64,000 nt of DNA from Allocoleopsis franciscana PCC 7113 (GCF_000317515.1 NC_019738.1:5420001-5484000); one strand, 5' to 3'. Shown: positions 50,984-60,744, numbered from the stretch's first letter. Notes: generated by a model not told the origin, from the sequence alone. Made by a program: numbers and translations.

Positions 50984-51747
50984 GATGATTGCTAACGCTG
51001 CTTTTTGCAACGCCACGAGTTTTACAAAAAGGATTGACGTTACTATTAACACAGAAGTTCTCAATTAGAGCAACCTAGTGCAGCGGGGCGGAAATAACCC
51101 ACCAGTTCAAAAAGGTTAAAAAGCTTACTGTAAAAGCAATATCTCTTCTGCCTTCTGCCTCCTGACTTCTGCCTTCTTGCACTAGGGGTTGAGGAAAGTG
51201 CCTGAACTTAGAGAACGATGAGGCTGAGGGCTAGGCCATCCTTTTCTACCTAATCGGAGCATATTGTGCTCAACCCGAACATGCCCTCCTTCGATTGGGT
51301 ACTTTAACAGTTGAGCGAGGCGAACATTCTAAATTATGCTCCAATCGATTCACCCAATAGCAGGAGGCGAACTCGGCAATGCCAAGCTGAAATAAAAAAT
51401 GGGTCTTCACGACCTTGTTGTGATGGATATCCGTTGAAAAACGCGCCTACCGTGTAAATATCAACGGTAGCAATATGCACTTAGGGTTGGGTGGCACCCC
51501 CTATCTCTATACCTAAATTTGTAGGTAGGCTGGATTGGCTTGCTAGCCAGGATTTTGAAGACTGTCTCAGATAATCTTTTTCCTTTTCAGGAACGAAGCC
51601 GTAAGTTGTTGAATCACTAAATTATCCGTTTGCAATTTTTGTACCAGAGAAACATCAGGAGCGGTAGATTAACCACAGCTCAAATCTTGGACTGCTGGCA
51701 AAGCTGCATTGTTTGTTTACTATCTTTTCTTTTGTGAAATTCTAATT
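50984..51747. other. gene-free interval with a heptamer repeat
   Basis: I see no gene in the ~640 bp between the divergent SLH genes. It includes a degenerate TTCTGCC heptamer repeat (51146-51180), GC-poor leader sequence for the large SLH gene, and a TGGATTGGCTTGCTAGCCAG palindrome near 51530-51549. Confidence 0.5.
51146..51180. repeat. heptanucleotide repeat (TTCTGCC)
   Basis: Five units: TTCTGCC, TTCTGCC, TCCTGAC, TTCTGCC, TTCTTGC. The same heptamer recurs at 54080-54114, so the large SLH gene lies between two copies. Confidence 0.65.
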
Positions 51748-53886
51748 ATGCCTCAAACTCTTTACGTCAATCCAGGAAGCGGTAGTGATAGTGCTGATGG
51801 TAGCCAGTCTGCCCCCTTCAAAACCATTAAGAAAGCACTCGAAAAAGCCCAATCTGATACCACCATTCAACTGGCAGCAGGGAATTACACAGCGTCTAGC
51901 GGAGAAGCTTTTCCCCTGAATATTCCCAGTGGGGTGAAGGTGGTGGGTAATGAAGGGAATAAAGGCAGTGGCATTTTAATTGAGGGTAGTGGGCAGTATA
52001 ACAGCCGTACCCAAGCGGGTCAGAATATCACGTTTTTAATGGAAAGTAATGCCGAACTGCGAGGAGTCACCGTTACCAATTTGGCAAGTCGAGGCACTGC
52101 CGTTTGGATTGAATCGACAGCCCCCACTGTTGCCAACTGCACCTTTACCAAGAGTAAGCGTGAGGGATTATTTGCCACAGGTGATGCTAATCCAGTCGTT
52201 CTGAATAATGATTTTCTGGACAATGATGGCAATGGCATCTCGATTACACGCAATAGCACAGGTGAATACCGAGGAAATATCTGCAAAGATGCAGGTTCTG
52301 GCATTAGCATTGATGGAACTTCTGCGCCCAAATTGGTCAATAACACCATTTCTGGAAATCGATATGGCTTGATTATTTCGGGTGAGTCTCGCCCCGTCTT
52401 GCGGAATAATCAGATTGAAAACAACACAGAAGAAGGTGTAGTTGTTACCAATAAGGCTGTACCCGATTTAGGCAGTAGCAAAGACCCCGGTAACAACACT
52501 ATTCGTAATAACGCTCAGCTTGATTTGAACAATGCCACTGGCAGCCAACTGATTTCCTTCGGCAATACCTTGAGTGCGTCGAAAGTGAAAGGGTCAATTA
52601 GTATTGATGGCATTGCCTCCAATGGTGGGGGATCATCTGGTGGCGATGGTGGTTCATCCGGTGGTGATGGTGGTTCGTCCGGTGGCGATGGCGATGGGAA
52701 GCCCCCCACGACTTTTGCAGATATTCAGAACCATTGGGCAAAACCGTTCATTCAGGCATTGCTGGATAAAGGACTCATTACAGGCTTTAGTAATGGCACC
52801 TTTAGACCCGATGATAAGATGACCCGTGCTCAATATGCCGCCTTGTTGGTCAAAGCCTTTAACCCAACCGCCAAACGAGACGCCACGAAATTCACCGATG
52901 TGGCGAATGACTTTTGGGCGAAGGATGTGATTCAACAAGCCTACCGCAGCCAATTTATCTCAGGATTTCCCAATAATACCTTCCGACCGAATGATAATGT
53001 CCAGCGCATTCAAGTGATTGTCTCACTCATCAGTGGTTTGGGCTTGGGTGCCTCGGATACGGGGATTTTAACCGCTTATGACGACCGCAACACCATTCCT
53101 GACTATGCCAAGGATGAAGTGGCGACGGCAACGAAGAAGCAGATTGTGGTGAATTATCCGCAAACCAAGCAACTCAACCCCAACAAAGAGGCGACTCGTG
53201 GGGAGGTGGCGGCTTTTGTTTATCAAGCGTTGGTGGATGCCAAGCAAGCCAGTGCCGTTAACTCTCCTTATATTGTCGCCGTTCAGCCGGATGCGGGAGG
53301 TGATGGCCTTGCTTTTACCGATATTAAGGGTCACTGGGCGGCTGATTTTATTAGTGCTTTAGCGAAAGAGGGTTTAATCAGTGGCTTTAAGGATGGCAGC
53401 TTTAAGCCGGATGAGAAGATGACTCGTGCTCAATATGCCGCCTTGCTGGTTAAAGCTTTTAATCCAACCGTAAAACGGGATACGGCGAAATTTACCGATG
53501 TGGCGAATGATTATTGGGCAAAGGATGTCATCCAACAAGCTTATCGCGGTGAATTCGTGTCCGGCTTCCCCAATAATACCTTCCGACCCAATGAGAATGT
53601 ACAGAAGGTGCAAGTATTGGTGTCAGTGGTGAATGGGTTGGGTTTATCGGCGTCTGATCCCAATGCTTTGACCGTTTACGATGACCGCACCAAGATTCCT
53701 GACTACGCCAAAGATGAAGTAACGACAGCCACGAAGAAGAAGATTGTGGTGAATTACCCACAAACCAAGCAACTTGATCCGACGAAGGAAGCAACCCGCG
53801 CTGAAGTAGCGGCAATCGTCTATCAGGCGCTGGTAGATGCCAAGAAGGTGAGTGCCATTAACTCTCCTTATGTCGTTTCTGCTTAA
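51748..53886 (+). CDS. DUF1565 beta-helix protein with duplicated SLH region
   Basis: A 712-residue surface protein. The start at ATG 51748 (MPQTLYVNPGSGSDSADGSQSAPFKTIKKALEKA) is the family start; a frame continues 13 codons upstream. Residues 1-285 are a DUF1565/parallel beta-helix domain with NNDFLDNDGNGISITRNSTGEYRGN-type rungs. A Gly/Ser/Asp linker (three GGSSGGDG repeats) follows, then six SLH motifs in two near-identical blocks (about 325-515 and 520-710). No classical signal peptide is visible; export may use another route. The repeat blocks arose by tandem duplication. Confidence 0.88.
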   Translation: MPQTLYVNPGSGSDSADGSQSAPFKTIKKALEKAQSDTTIQLAAGNYTASSGEAFPLNIPSGVKVVGNEGNKGSGILIEGSGQYNSRTQAGQNITFLMESNAELRGVTVTNLASRGTAVWIESTAPTVANCTFTKSKREGLFATGDANPVVLNNDFLDNDGNGISITRNSTGEYRGNICKDAGSGISIDGTSAPKLVNNTISGNRYGLIISGESRPVLRNNQIENNTEEGVVVTNKAVPDLGSSKDPGNNTIRNNAQLDLNNATGSQLISFGNTLSASKVKGSISIDGIASNGGGSSGGDGGSSGGDGGSSGGDGDGKPPTTFADIQNHWAKPFIQALLDKGLITGFSNGTFRPDDKMTRAQYAALLVKAFNPTAKRDATKFTDVANDFWAKDVIQQAYRSQFISGFPNNTFRPNDNVQRIQVIVSLISGLGLGASDTGILTAYDDRNTIPDYAKDEVATATKKQIVVNYPQTKQLNPNKEATRGEVAAFVYQALVDAKQASAVNSPYIVAVQPDAGGDGLAFTDIKGHWAADFISALAKEGLISGFKDGSFKPDEKMTRAQYAALLVKAFNPTVKRDTAKFTDVANDYWAKDVIQQAYRGEFVSGFPNNTFRPNENVQKVQVLVSVVNGLGLSASDPNALTVYDDRTKIPDYAKDEVTTATKKKIVVNYPQTKQLDPTKEATRAEVAAIVYQALVDAKKVSAINSPYVVSA

Positions 53887-53914
53887 CTCTGGAATGTTGA
53901 GATTGGGGATTTAG

Positions 53915-54010
53915 GATATAGCCGTTCTCAGTTGCGTAGAGTAGAGGGTCGGGAACATTTCGTACCTCTACCAAAGATTTGGATTTCACTCAATTGAGAA
54001 CCGCTATATC
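53915..54010. mobile_element. 96-bp MITE-like inverted-repeat element
   Basis: Ends GATATAGCCGTTCTCAGTTG (53915-53934) and CAATTGAGAACCGCTATATC (53991-54010) are complementary at 18 of 20 positions, with 56 bp of non-coding sequence between. It lies 28 bp after the SLH gene. A weaker relative of its ends flanks 3127-3302. Confidence 0.6.
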
Positions 54011-54079
54011 TTATAGCTGTCGCCATAAAGTTTAGGACTTTCTTTAACGGCTTTTACGACCACGTATCAGTCATAAATC

Positions 54080-54114
54080 TTCTGCCTTCTGCCTCCTGCC
54101 TTCTGCCTTCTGCT
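54080..54114. repeat. heptanucleotide repeat (TTCTGCC)
   Basis: Five units TTCTGCC, TTCTGCC, TCCTGCC, TTCTGCC, TTCTGCT. It abuts the 3' end of the small membrane-protein gene (stop at 54113-54115 on the minus strand). Confidence 0.7.
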
Positions 54115-54304
54115 ATAGCGATCGATATTTCCCGATTCGCCATAAAAAAGCGATCGCTAAAATTAAACTGGGTGTGAGTACAGCAATCAAGGCGTTCACG
54201 GATGTTGCGCCCACGGGTAAGCTAGGCCCCCCGTACTTAATCAGAACAGAAACTCCAAGGGAAAGGATGAAAACTTTGAGAATAAAGTTTGCTTGAGTAC
54301 TCAT
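54113..54304 (-). CDS. small membrane protein, conserved-looking
   Basis: A 63-residue protein with two hydrophobic helices (about 8-27 LKVFILSLGVSVLIKYGG and 37-55 NALIAVLTPSLILAIAFLW) separated by SLPVGATSV, ending in basic RIGKYRSL. No family assigned; I believe similar short proteins occur in other cyanobacteria. No strong ribosome-binding site. Confidence 0.55.
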   Translation of the reverse strand: MSTQANFILKVFILSLGVSVLIKYGGPSLPVGATSVNALIAVLTPSLILAIAFLWRIGKYRSL

Positions 54305-54611
54305 AAACTCAAAAAGTAAATCTTAAAATCCGCAGGATGTACTCAACAAGTGTAAGGTACCTGTTATAACCGTAGTACGTTACAGAACACTAAGTCATCG
54401 CTTCAAGGATTCCTTCTCCTATTCAATGGAGTCATACCCTGCATTTGGCTGCTTACGAACCATGGGATGATTCAGCAAAGACTTCGCCGATTGCAAACGC
54501 TTTTCGTGCGTTCCTCTCGCTGACACCCCCATTACCAGTGAGGGGTTCCGGATTAAACTATCGAAAGATTGAAGTCATCACTCACGTTAACTGCACTCCA
54601 ACTCTAACATC
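54305..54611. other. gene-free interval
   Basis: I see no gene, repeat or clear regulatory site in these 307 bp beyond the presumed promoter of the peptidoglycan-binding protein gene. Confidence 0.4.
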
Positions 54612-55736
54612 ATGAAGCTACAAGATTTTATCGGGAAAGACCTGAAATACAGCATGGAGGGAATTGCCACTGACAAAGAACTCGCCACCCAGATTCAAGT
54701 TTTGCTCATCGGTTTGAGACTCCTGGAACCGCCTGCTGACGGCAAGTTTGGCCCCATTTCTCAAAGGGCGCTCCAAAAATTTCAAACCCTGATGAAAATA
54801 AACGAGCCAGAACAGCTCGGAGCGGAAACGGCAAAGCAACTCATTGAAACTAAACCAGAAGATTTACCAACCCCTCCACTCAAGCTCGGCAATGACTTGG
54901 CGAGTCGTATTGTCAAGTATATGCAGCTTAAAAAATACGAAATTTTTCAGGGAATTGGAGAGTATAACATCGTTTACATTGAGGGGATGAACGCCGACGC
55001 TACCCTCAATAACGATCCCCCCAACTATTTTAATGACCGCAGGATGGTGATCCAGATTGTCGATGGCGTTCCGGCTATTGTTGGTAACTGGCAAGCTACA
55101 ACCGAGCCAGGATACCGTTATACTGAACGTCCTATGAATCCTGAGGGCGCAGCCCGCATCAAATTTGGTCAATATAAAGCTTGGCAGGTCGGGATTCATG
55201 GTACCGCTGACCGTCACGAAGCGCTCATACAAACAGGAGGAACGGTTACCGTACACCGAGACTTCAACAAAGACTACCAAAGAGTTGGCGACAAAGAAGA
55301 TACGGGGTACTTTGCGATTAACCAGCACTGGGGTTACGACTTGCCCAGCAACAACGTTTATTATGCCAGTGCGGGTTGTTTAGTTGGGCGCTTACGTCAG
55401 GGACATCGGGAGTTTATGAGCCTGATTAAAAAGGATCGACGCTTCCAGCTCAATAGCCGTTACATCTTCTATACGACGGTGATCTACGGACAGGATCTGA
55501 TGAAGGAAACTGGAGGGCTATCCGAATCGTTGCAACTTTTGAAGGAAGGTTCAAGTGGGCCGCTAGTCAAGCAACTACAGCAAGCTTTAAAAGATAAAGG
55601 ATTTAATCCTGGAACAATCGATGGCGTCTTTGGTTTAGGCACAAAAGCGGCTGTCAGAGCCTTTCAGCAGGCCAATAAGCTGGAGGCAGATGGGCTGGTA
55701 GGCAAGCAGACCTGGAATGCTCTGGGCATCGCATGA
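54612..55736 (+). CDS. peptidoglycan-binding domain protein with central unclassified domain
   Basis: A 374-residue protein. N-terminal PG_binding_1-type repeat (about 25-80: TQIQVLLIGLRLLEPPADGKFGPISQRALQKFQTLMKI) and C-terminal one (about 310-370: SGPLVKQLQQALKDKGFNPGTIDGVFGLGTKAAVRAFQQANKL). The middle (about 120-290) contains HGTADRHEALIQTGGTVTVHRDFNKDYQRVGDKEDTGYFAINQHWGYD and NVYYASAGCLVGRLRQGHREFM; its late, short Cys (SAGCLVGR) recalls L,D-transpeptidase-like/YkuD folds (S-x-G-C), but I am not certain. No signal peptide. A wall-processing enzyme is the likely job. Confidence 0.72.
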   Translation: MKLQDFIGKDLKYSMEGIATDKELATQIQVLLIGLRLLEPPADGKFGPISQRALQKFQTLMKINEPEQLGAETAKQLIETKPEDLPTPPLKLGNDLASRIVKYMQLKKYEIFQGIGEYNIVYIEGMNADATLNNDPPNYFNDRRMVIQIVDGVPAIVGNWQATTEPGYRYTERPMNPEGAARIKFGQYKAWQVGIHGTADRHEALIQTGGTVTVHRDFNKDYQRVGDKEDTGYFAINQHWGYDLPSNNVYYASAGCLVGRLRQGHREFMSLIKKDRRFQLNSRYIFYTTVIYGQDLMKETGGLSESLQLLKEGSSGPLVKQLQQALKDKGFNPGTIDGVFGLGTKAAVRAFQQANKLEADGLVGKQTWNALGIA

Positions 55737-55876
55737 GCTGATTCTTAGGGTCTGTGTAAAAATAACATCGCCATTTCCAGTAGGGGCTGAGGCTTCAGTC
55801 ATATCTTGGATGAGCAAGAATATGGGTAATGCTGTGCCCCTACTTCAACCACACCCCATCCCAACCCCTAACGGAC

Positions 55877-56254
55877 ATGAGAGAGCCTGATCCACTAGAA
55901 AATCGAGAACTTCAGCGTTTACAGATGTTTGTATACCTGATTCCTGTCTTTGGCTTTTTCCCTGCCCTGTGGACGCTGTATCGCCGTCAGGGGACGCGGG
56001 AACAACAGAGCGTGAGTCGCTTGTCTATTACCTTGGCGTTCGCTTGGCTGCTGGGTTACCTTTTATTAGCCGTCGGAGCAGGAGTGCCAACCTCGGAATT
56101 TTGGACGCTACGCTTGTTATTTATGAATAGTCTGCTGACTTCTGGCTATTTTGTCGTGAGTATTGGATTAATGGTACGTTTGTGGCAACGCAAGCCACCG
56201 CGTCTTCCTGGAATTACCCAGATTGCTGAGAAAACTTTACGCAAACACTTATAA
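55877..56254 (+). CDS. membrane protein of unknown function
   Basis: A 125-residue protein with three to four helices (about 17-36 MFVYLIPVFGFFPALWTLY, 53-72 ITLAFAWLLGYLLLAVGAG, 78-108). It starts MREPDPLENRELQRLQMFVYLIPVFGFF; a longer frame from 55829 is less likely since it covers low-complexity sequence. I recognise this kind of protein upstream of LCP-family genes in cyanobacteria; function unknown. The following LCP gene is 311 bp away, with no gene between. Confidence 0.68.
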   Translation: MREPDPLENRELQRLQMFVYLIPVFGFFPALWTLYRRQGTREQQSVSRLSITLAFAWLLGYLLLAVGAGVPTSEFWTLRLLFMNSLLTSGYFVVSIGLMVRLWQRKPPRLPGITQIAEKTLRKHL

Positions 56255-56565
56255 TTCAACCTCCCAGTATGAGCCTCTTGCCTCTTCGGCATGAGCCAGT
56301 GTTTAATAGTCTTTTTTGACAAATTGCTGGAATTCCTTCTAGGATTTACCGGGTTTTGCTGCAAACGGTCAGAAAAGCTGCTATGAGTGTTCTTATTCAA
56401 GACTTCATATTAGACTCAGGGTTAAGCATTAGACCTTTCCAGAAACTAGATTTCAGTTTAGGCAGCAAAAGAGTTCCAGGCTCTTTTTTGGAGAGGTTTA
56501 TATAGTGCATCGGTGAGTTATCTTCAGAGATTCCCATCCCTATTGCGTGTGTGTGAGGAAGCTAA

Positions 56566-58002
56566 GTGTCTGCTCGAAAAACTTATCAAAAATCTCCTTC
56601 GGGGCAGAACAGCGATTACGCCAAGTTTGCCAGCGAAGCTAATCGCCCCGTTCGGAAAAAGTCTTTCAAAGGAAAGTCAGGGCATTGGCTCTGGCTTTGG
56701 ATGGGCTTTACTGGTGTGGCTATGTTGTCGGCAACAGCAGGTGCGCTAGTAGCCGTATCACTCTCTAGTAAGCCCTTCCAGCAAAGTCTTCTCCGTCCTG
56801 ATGAGGCAGCAATGTTTACTCAGGGTGGAAGTATGGCTACAGGCAATATGCATTTACCAGAATTGACTCGACCTGTCAATATTTTAATTTTAGGAACTAA
56901 AGTTCTTGCCTCTGATTTAGGGGAGAAAGAGACGGATAAGCCTGCGTATGAGCTGATCAACTCTTTTGAGGGGAATACCGATACGATGCTCTTGCTCCGG
57001 TTTGACCCAGAGGCAAAGAGGTTAACCGCCCTCTCCATTCCTCGCGATACTCGCGCTTATATAGAGGGATATGGCACGACTAAAATCAATGCTGCCAATG
57101 TTCACGGCGGGCCGGCACTGACAGCGAAGACAGTAAGTGAGCTATTAGGGGGTGTTGGCATTGATCGCTATATCCGAGTGAATGTTCAAGGGATTCAAAG
57201 CCTGGTTGATGCGTTAGGAGGCGTCACCGTCTATGTCCCTCAAGACATGAAATATAAAGATGACTCTCAGCACCTTTACATCAACCTGAAGAAGGGCAAA
57301 CAGCATTTGGATGGGGAGAAAGCTCTACACCTTTTACGCTTTCGCTACGACAAAAATGGCGATATTGGTCGAGTGCAGCGGCAGCAACTCGTAATGCGGG
57401 CACTTACGGAGCAAGCACTCAATCCGACCACTTTGTCCCGGCTACCAAAAATTCTCTCCGTTATTCAGTCCCACATTGACACTAATTTAAGCGTAGAAGA
57501 ACTCGTTGCATTGGTGAGTTTTGGTGTCCAAACCAATCGCTCCAACATGCAAATGCTGATGGTGCCTGGTCAGTTTAACGGCGATGGGCGGCACGATGTT
57601 AGTTACTGGCTACCAGACAAACGCGGTATCCAGCGCATGGTAGCTCGATACTTTGACCAAGGCTTTAGCGAGACTCGTGAAGTTAACCCAGCCTATGTGC
57701 GAATTGCGATTCAAGATAGCACGGGTCAGCCAGAGGCTGCTTCTTCTGTGATCAAAAATCTTCAGGAAGCGGGCTACCGAAATATTTCCATTGATAATAA
57801 TTGGCACGAACCGTTGCGAGTTACTCGGATTGTCGCGCAGCAGGGAGACCCCCACAGCGCTACTGCCATCCGGGGTCATTTGGGATTGGGGGAGGTACGG
57901 GTGGAAAGCACAGGTAATCTGGGTTCAGATGTCACGATTCAGTTGGGTCAAGACTGGCTGCAAAAAGAAGCTTCTTCCCAACCGCGTTTTTCTACTTATT
58001 AA
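56566..58002 (+). CDS. LytR-CpsA-Psr (LCP) family cell-wall polymer ligase
   Basis: A 478-residue membrane-anchored enzyme that transfers polyprenyl-linked polysaccharide precursors to the cell wall. GTG start after GAGGAAG; a cytosolic N-terminus (about 1-40), one transmembrane helix (about 45-67 WLWLWMGFTGVAMLSATAGALVAVSL), then the LCP catalytic domain with PVNILILGTK, DTMLLLRFDPEAKRLTALSIPRDTRAYIEGYGTTKINAANVHGG and RVQRQQL (arginines bind the phosphates). C-terminal LytR_C domain at about 380-470 (VRIAIQDSTGQPEAASSVIKNLQEAGYRNISI). Nothing notable lies in the 311 bp before it. Confidence 0.93.
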   Translation: MSARKTYQKSPSGQNSDYAKFASEANRPVRKKSFKGKSGHWLWLWMGFTGVAMLSATAGALVAVSLSSKPFQQSLLRPDEAAMFTQGGSMATGNMHLPELTRPVNILILGTKVLASDLGEKETDKPAYELINSFEGNTDTMLLLRFDPEAKRLTALSIPRDTRAYIEGYGTTKINAANVHGGPALTAKTVSELLGGVGIDRYIRVNVQGIQSLVDALGGVTVYVPQDMKYKDDSQHLYINLKKGKQHLDGEKALHLLRFRYDKNGDIGRVQRQQLVMRALTEQALNPTTLSRLPKILSVIQSHIDTNLSVEELVALVSFGVQTNRSNMQMLMVPGQFNGDGRHDVSYWLPDKRGIQRMVARYFDQGFSETREVNPAYVRIAIQDSTGQPEAASSVIKNLQEAGYRNISIDNNWHEPLRVTRIVAQQGDPHSATAIRGHLGLGEVRVESTGNLGSDVTIQLGQDWLQKEASSQPRFSTY

Positions 58003-58032
58003 GTGTTGCCTATCTACTAGAAAAGACTAAAG

Positions 58033-58980
58033 CTAGGTCTGGGGATTCATTGACTCACTTTCATCCTGATAGACTTCAGCCTTCGTCGTGATCCAATCCT
58101 GCAAGATGGGATTAACCAGTTCTGGTGCTTCATCTTGAGGACAATGACCCACACCTTCTAAGGGAATAAACTTTTCGACTTGAGGATACTCTGCCAACTC
58201 TTGTCCCAAATTAATCGGTTCCCAGGGGTCTTCTGTTCCCCATAAAAATATCGCAGGACAAGGCAACAGAGGTAAAAGGTCTTCAGGTAACGGGCCTTGA
58301 GAATAGCGAGTGAAGGCCACAAATACATCTACCGCCCCAATGTCAGCCGCTGGTGCCATGAGCAGATCGACCAGTTCGTCGGACACGGCTTCAGGATTTT
58401 TATAGGCTTGTAAAAGGATATTACGCACAACCTTGGGCTTAGCCAGTTGACCAAAAAATAATTGACCAATCCACTTAATACTGAGCAAGCCTTGAACCAT
58501 TGGTGCTCCCATGCTTCGATACCAAGGTAGTTCAGCGCGTTTGCGGTCATGTAACAGCCGCAGAGAACAGTTGAGCATTGCTACTCCTAAAGCGATATCG
58601 GGATGATCCACGGCAGCTTGCATGGCAACAATACAGCCAATCGAGTTACCAACCAAAAAAGCCGGTTCACCAATAACTTCCCGGCAGAAATCAGCAACTT
58701 GCTGCCCCCAAGTTTCAAAAGTGTACTCAATTTCCAGCTTGGGTGTAGGCTTGGCTGATGCCCCAAAACCTATTAAGTCAATGGCATAACAACGGCAGTG
58801 TTCCCCTAGTACAGGTAAGTTCTTGCGCCAGTGTCCTAGAGATGCGCCAAAGCCATGAATTAACACAACGGCTGGCCCTGTGTTGCCTTTGGATTGATAG
58901 GCAATGGGGAAACTTCGCCAAGTCCAGGTTTTTGTTTGGGTGTTCGGGTTGATGGGGGTGGTGGAAGAAGAGAGAGTCAT
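58033..58980 (-). CDS. alpha/beta hydrolase fold protein
   Basis: A 315-residue cytosolic hydrolase. VVLIHGFGASLGHWRKNLPVLGEHCRCYAIDLIGFGASAKP is the oxyanion HG motif region; LVGNSIGC is the nucleophile elbow (Ser in GNSIG); WGTEDPWEP has the acid and EGVGHCPQDEAPE the catalytic His. It resembles the haloalkane dehalogenase/epoxide hydrolase-like group and cyanobacterial relatives of plant pheophytinase-type hydrolases. Substrate unknown. Convergent with the LCP gene (30 bp). Confidence 0.88.
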   Translation of the reverse strand: MTLSSSTTPINPNTQTKTWTWRSFPIAYQSKGNTGPAVVLIHGFGASLGHWRKNLPVLGEHCRCYAIDLIGFGASAKPTPKLEIEYTFETWGQQVADFCREVIGEPAFLVGNSIGCIVAMQAAVDHPDIALGVAMLNCSLRLLHDRKRAELPWYRSMGAPMVQGLLSIKWIGQLFFGQLAKPKVVRNILLQAYKNPEAVSDELVDLLMAPAADIGAVDVFVAFTRYSQGPLPEDLLPLLPCPAIFLWGTEDPWEPINLGQELAEYPQVEKFIPLEGVGHCPQDEAPELVNPILQDWITTKAEVYQDESESMNPQT

Positions 58981-59153
58981 GGAAGTTAAACGTGTGTTGG
59001 CGTACTCTTAGTTGGTCAAATTGCTTTCCCTGTTTATATTTTGTAACAAATATGACTTACTCTTCCTCACATAGCGACTTTTGGGATACTTAGGGAGGCT
59101 TGCCTAACGATTCACTGTCTTAAAATCAGAGAAAGTTCTACTTTCAAATCCCA

Positions 59154-59312
59154 ATGGATAAGTTGTTGTGTTGCTTTATCAAGATTGAAAAATCGATTCA
59201 GATTACTACTCTAATTGGGCTAGCGGTGTTCTTGAGTTACTTGGGATTTCTAAACTGTTGCAGTGATCGTACTCCTCCTGTCTCAAATACCTTGCCAACA
59301 ATACAGCAGTAG
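59154..59312 (+). CDS. small possible membrane protein
   Basis: A 52-residue frame from ATG 59154 (MDKLLCCFIKIEKSIQ, then TTLIGLAVFLSYLGFLNCC) to TAG. One transmembrane helix is flanked by Cys pairs. No clear ribosome-binding site and no known family. It could be chance; it is the only plausible frame in the 850-bp interval 58981-59830. Confidence 0.3.
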   Translation: MDKLLCCFIKIEKSIQITTLIGLAVFLSYLGFLNCCSDRTPPVSNTLPTIQQ

Positions 59313-59830
59313 GAAATACATCGGCACACTGATTGTCGGCATTTCAAGCTACACAATACGTTACGACAAGTCAGGTGAGGCAATCAGCCTACTCAGTTCT
59401 TTGTAGGAACCTACTATCAGCATCAAGGCGTTGTTGTTCATAAGCGATCGCTCACTCTTCTCTTTTATCACTTGTTCGATATAGTTCTGGACTAAAGGCA
59501 CTTGGATGCGATCGCACACCCATTGATACTGGCAACTGACCAACAGCGAGTCATATATAAACTTGCCGATTTTCTCAACCGACGAATTGCCCTATCGTTA
59601 ATAGAAGCTAGTTCTTTAACTCCGGTAAGCTACCGAACGTTTTGAACAACTAGCCCTGGGCTGAATCCATTCATCCCCCTTAACCAAAGTTACGACAACT
59701 GAGTCAGCGTCTGTCCTCTAGTCTGAGTGAAGGGCTAGAGTTCAACACAGCCGTTGACACAAGTTGTCTTTGCCGCTTCGTCGGAAATTATGTAACGATC
59801 ATTTTCTGCAAAGTTTTTGGTGTTCCTTTG
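59313..59830. other. gene-free interval before the ureohydrolase gene
   Basis: I see no convincing gene here. A minus-strand frame at 59361-59543 (60 residues) has no ribosome-binding site or recognised motif. The right side should contain the promoter of the ureohydrolase gene. Confidence 0.4.
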
Positions 59831-60736
59831 ATGCTCCTGCAAACATCTACTACCGTTGAGCCATTTCTAGGGCCTGAATTTCAGGCATCTTACGAAGCGT
59901 CACAAGTGGTCATTTTACCCATACCCTTTGAGGCGACAACCAGCTACCGCAAAGGCTGCCAAAATGGGCCAGAAGCGCTCCTAGAAGCCTCTGTGCAGCT
60001 CGATTACTATGATGATGAGCTCGATCGCGAAACCTGGAGAGATGCTCTCGTCCACACCCACTCCTATATCGCCGATACGCGCTCTTTGCCACCGATTTCC
60101 TCCGAGAAGATGCTGGAAGTCACTCGTGACACTGTGTCTCAACTGATTCAAGATGGCAAATTTGTCATTGCCTTAGGCGGCGAACACAGCATTACGACCG
60201 GTATTGTGGATGCCTACCGCATTGCCTTAAACGAACCCTTCACAGTGATTCAAATCGATGCCCATGGCGATATGCGCTATGAGTACGAAGGTTCGATTCA
60301 CAGCCATGCCTGCGTGATGCGCCGAATCATAGATATGGGGTTACCTACTCTCCCGGTTGGCATCCGCAGTCTGTGTAAAGAAGAGGCTGACTTGATTAAA
60401 GCCCAATCGATTCCCGTGATGTGGGCACGGGAGATTGCCAAAAATCCCAATTGGATCGAACAAGCGATCGCCAAAATTTCTACACCACGGGTATTTATCA
60501 CCATTGATGTCGATGGCATCGATCCCTCTATAATGCCGGGAGTTGGTACACCCGAACCGGGCGGATTGAGCTGGTATGGGCTGACTGACTTCCTCAGGCG
60601 AGTGTTTGAAACCCATCAAGTGATTGGTTGCGATGTCATGGAATTAGCACCTGTTGTTGATTCAGTGGTGTCTCAATTTACAGCCGCCAAATTAGTCTAT
60701 AAGTTAATTGGCTATCAAGCTAACGTAAAACGTTAG
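59831..60736 (+). CDS. speB: ureohydrolase family protein, agmatinase-like
   Basis: A 301-residue arginase/agmatinase-fold manganese enzyme; agmatinase hydrolyses agmatine to putrescine and urea. All metal-binding motifs are present: GGEHS (H119), IDAHGD (D143, H145, D147), and TIDVDGIDPS (D226, D228, D231); DPSIMPGVGTPEPGGL is conserved. Length and the PIPFEATTSYRKGCQNGP start match agmatinases. It could be a guanidino-acid hydrolase in cyanobacteria, so symbol is provisional. ATG 59831 is chosen over TTG 59828. A 28-bp hairpin follows the stop. Confidence 0.88.
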   Translation: MLLQTSTTVEPFLGPEFQASYEASQVVILPIPFEATTSYRKGCQNGPEALLEASVQLDYYDDELDRETWRDALVHTHSYIADTRSLPPISSEKMLEVTRDTVSQLIQDGKFVIALGGEHSITTGIVDAYRIALNEPFTVIQIDAHGDMRYEYEGSIHSHACVMRRIIDMGLPTLPVGIRSLCKEEADLIKAQSIPVMWAREIAKNPNWIEQAIAKISTPRVFITIDVDGIDPSIMPGVGTPEPGGLSWYGLTDFLRRVFETHQVIGCDVMELAPVVDSVVSQFTAAKLVYKLIGYQANVKR

Positions 60737-60744
60737 TAGAGCTA

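Noticed and set aside
51146-54114. Heptamer repeats as CRISPR arrays
   Set aside because: Units are 7 bp and contiguous with no spacers; they are simple tandem repeats.
56146-56400. Minus-strand frame overlapping the end of the 55877-56254 membrane protein gene
   Set aside because: Antisense to a better gene, low-complexity composition and no start signal.
59361-59543. 60-residue minus-strand frame before the ureohydrolase gene
   Set aside because: No ribosome-binding site, no recognised motif, and no neighbour to support it.
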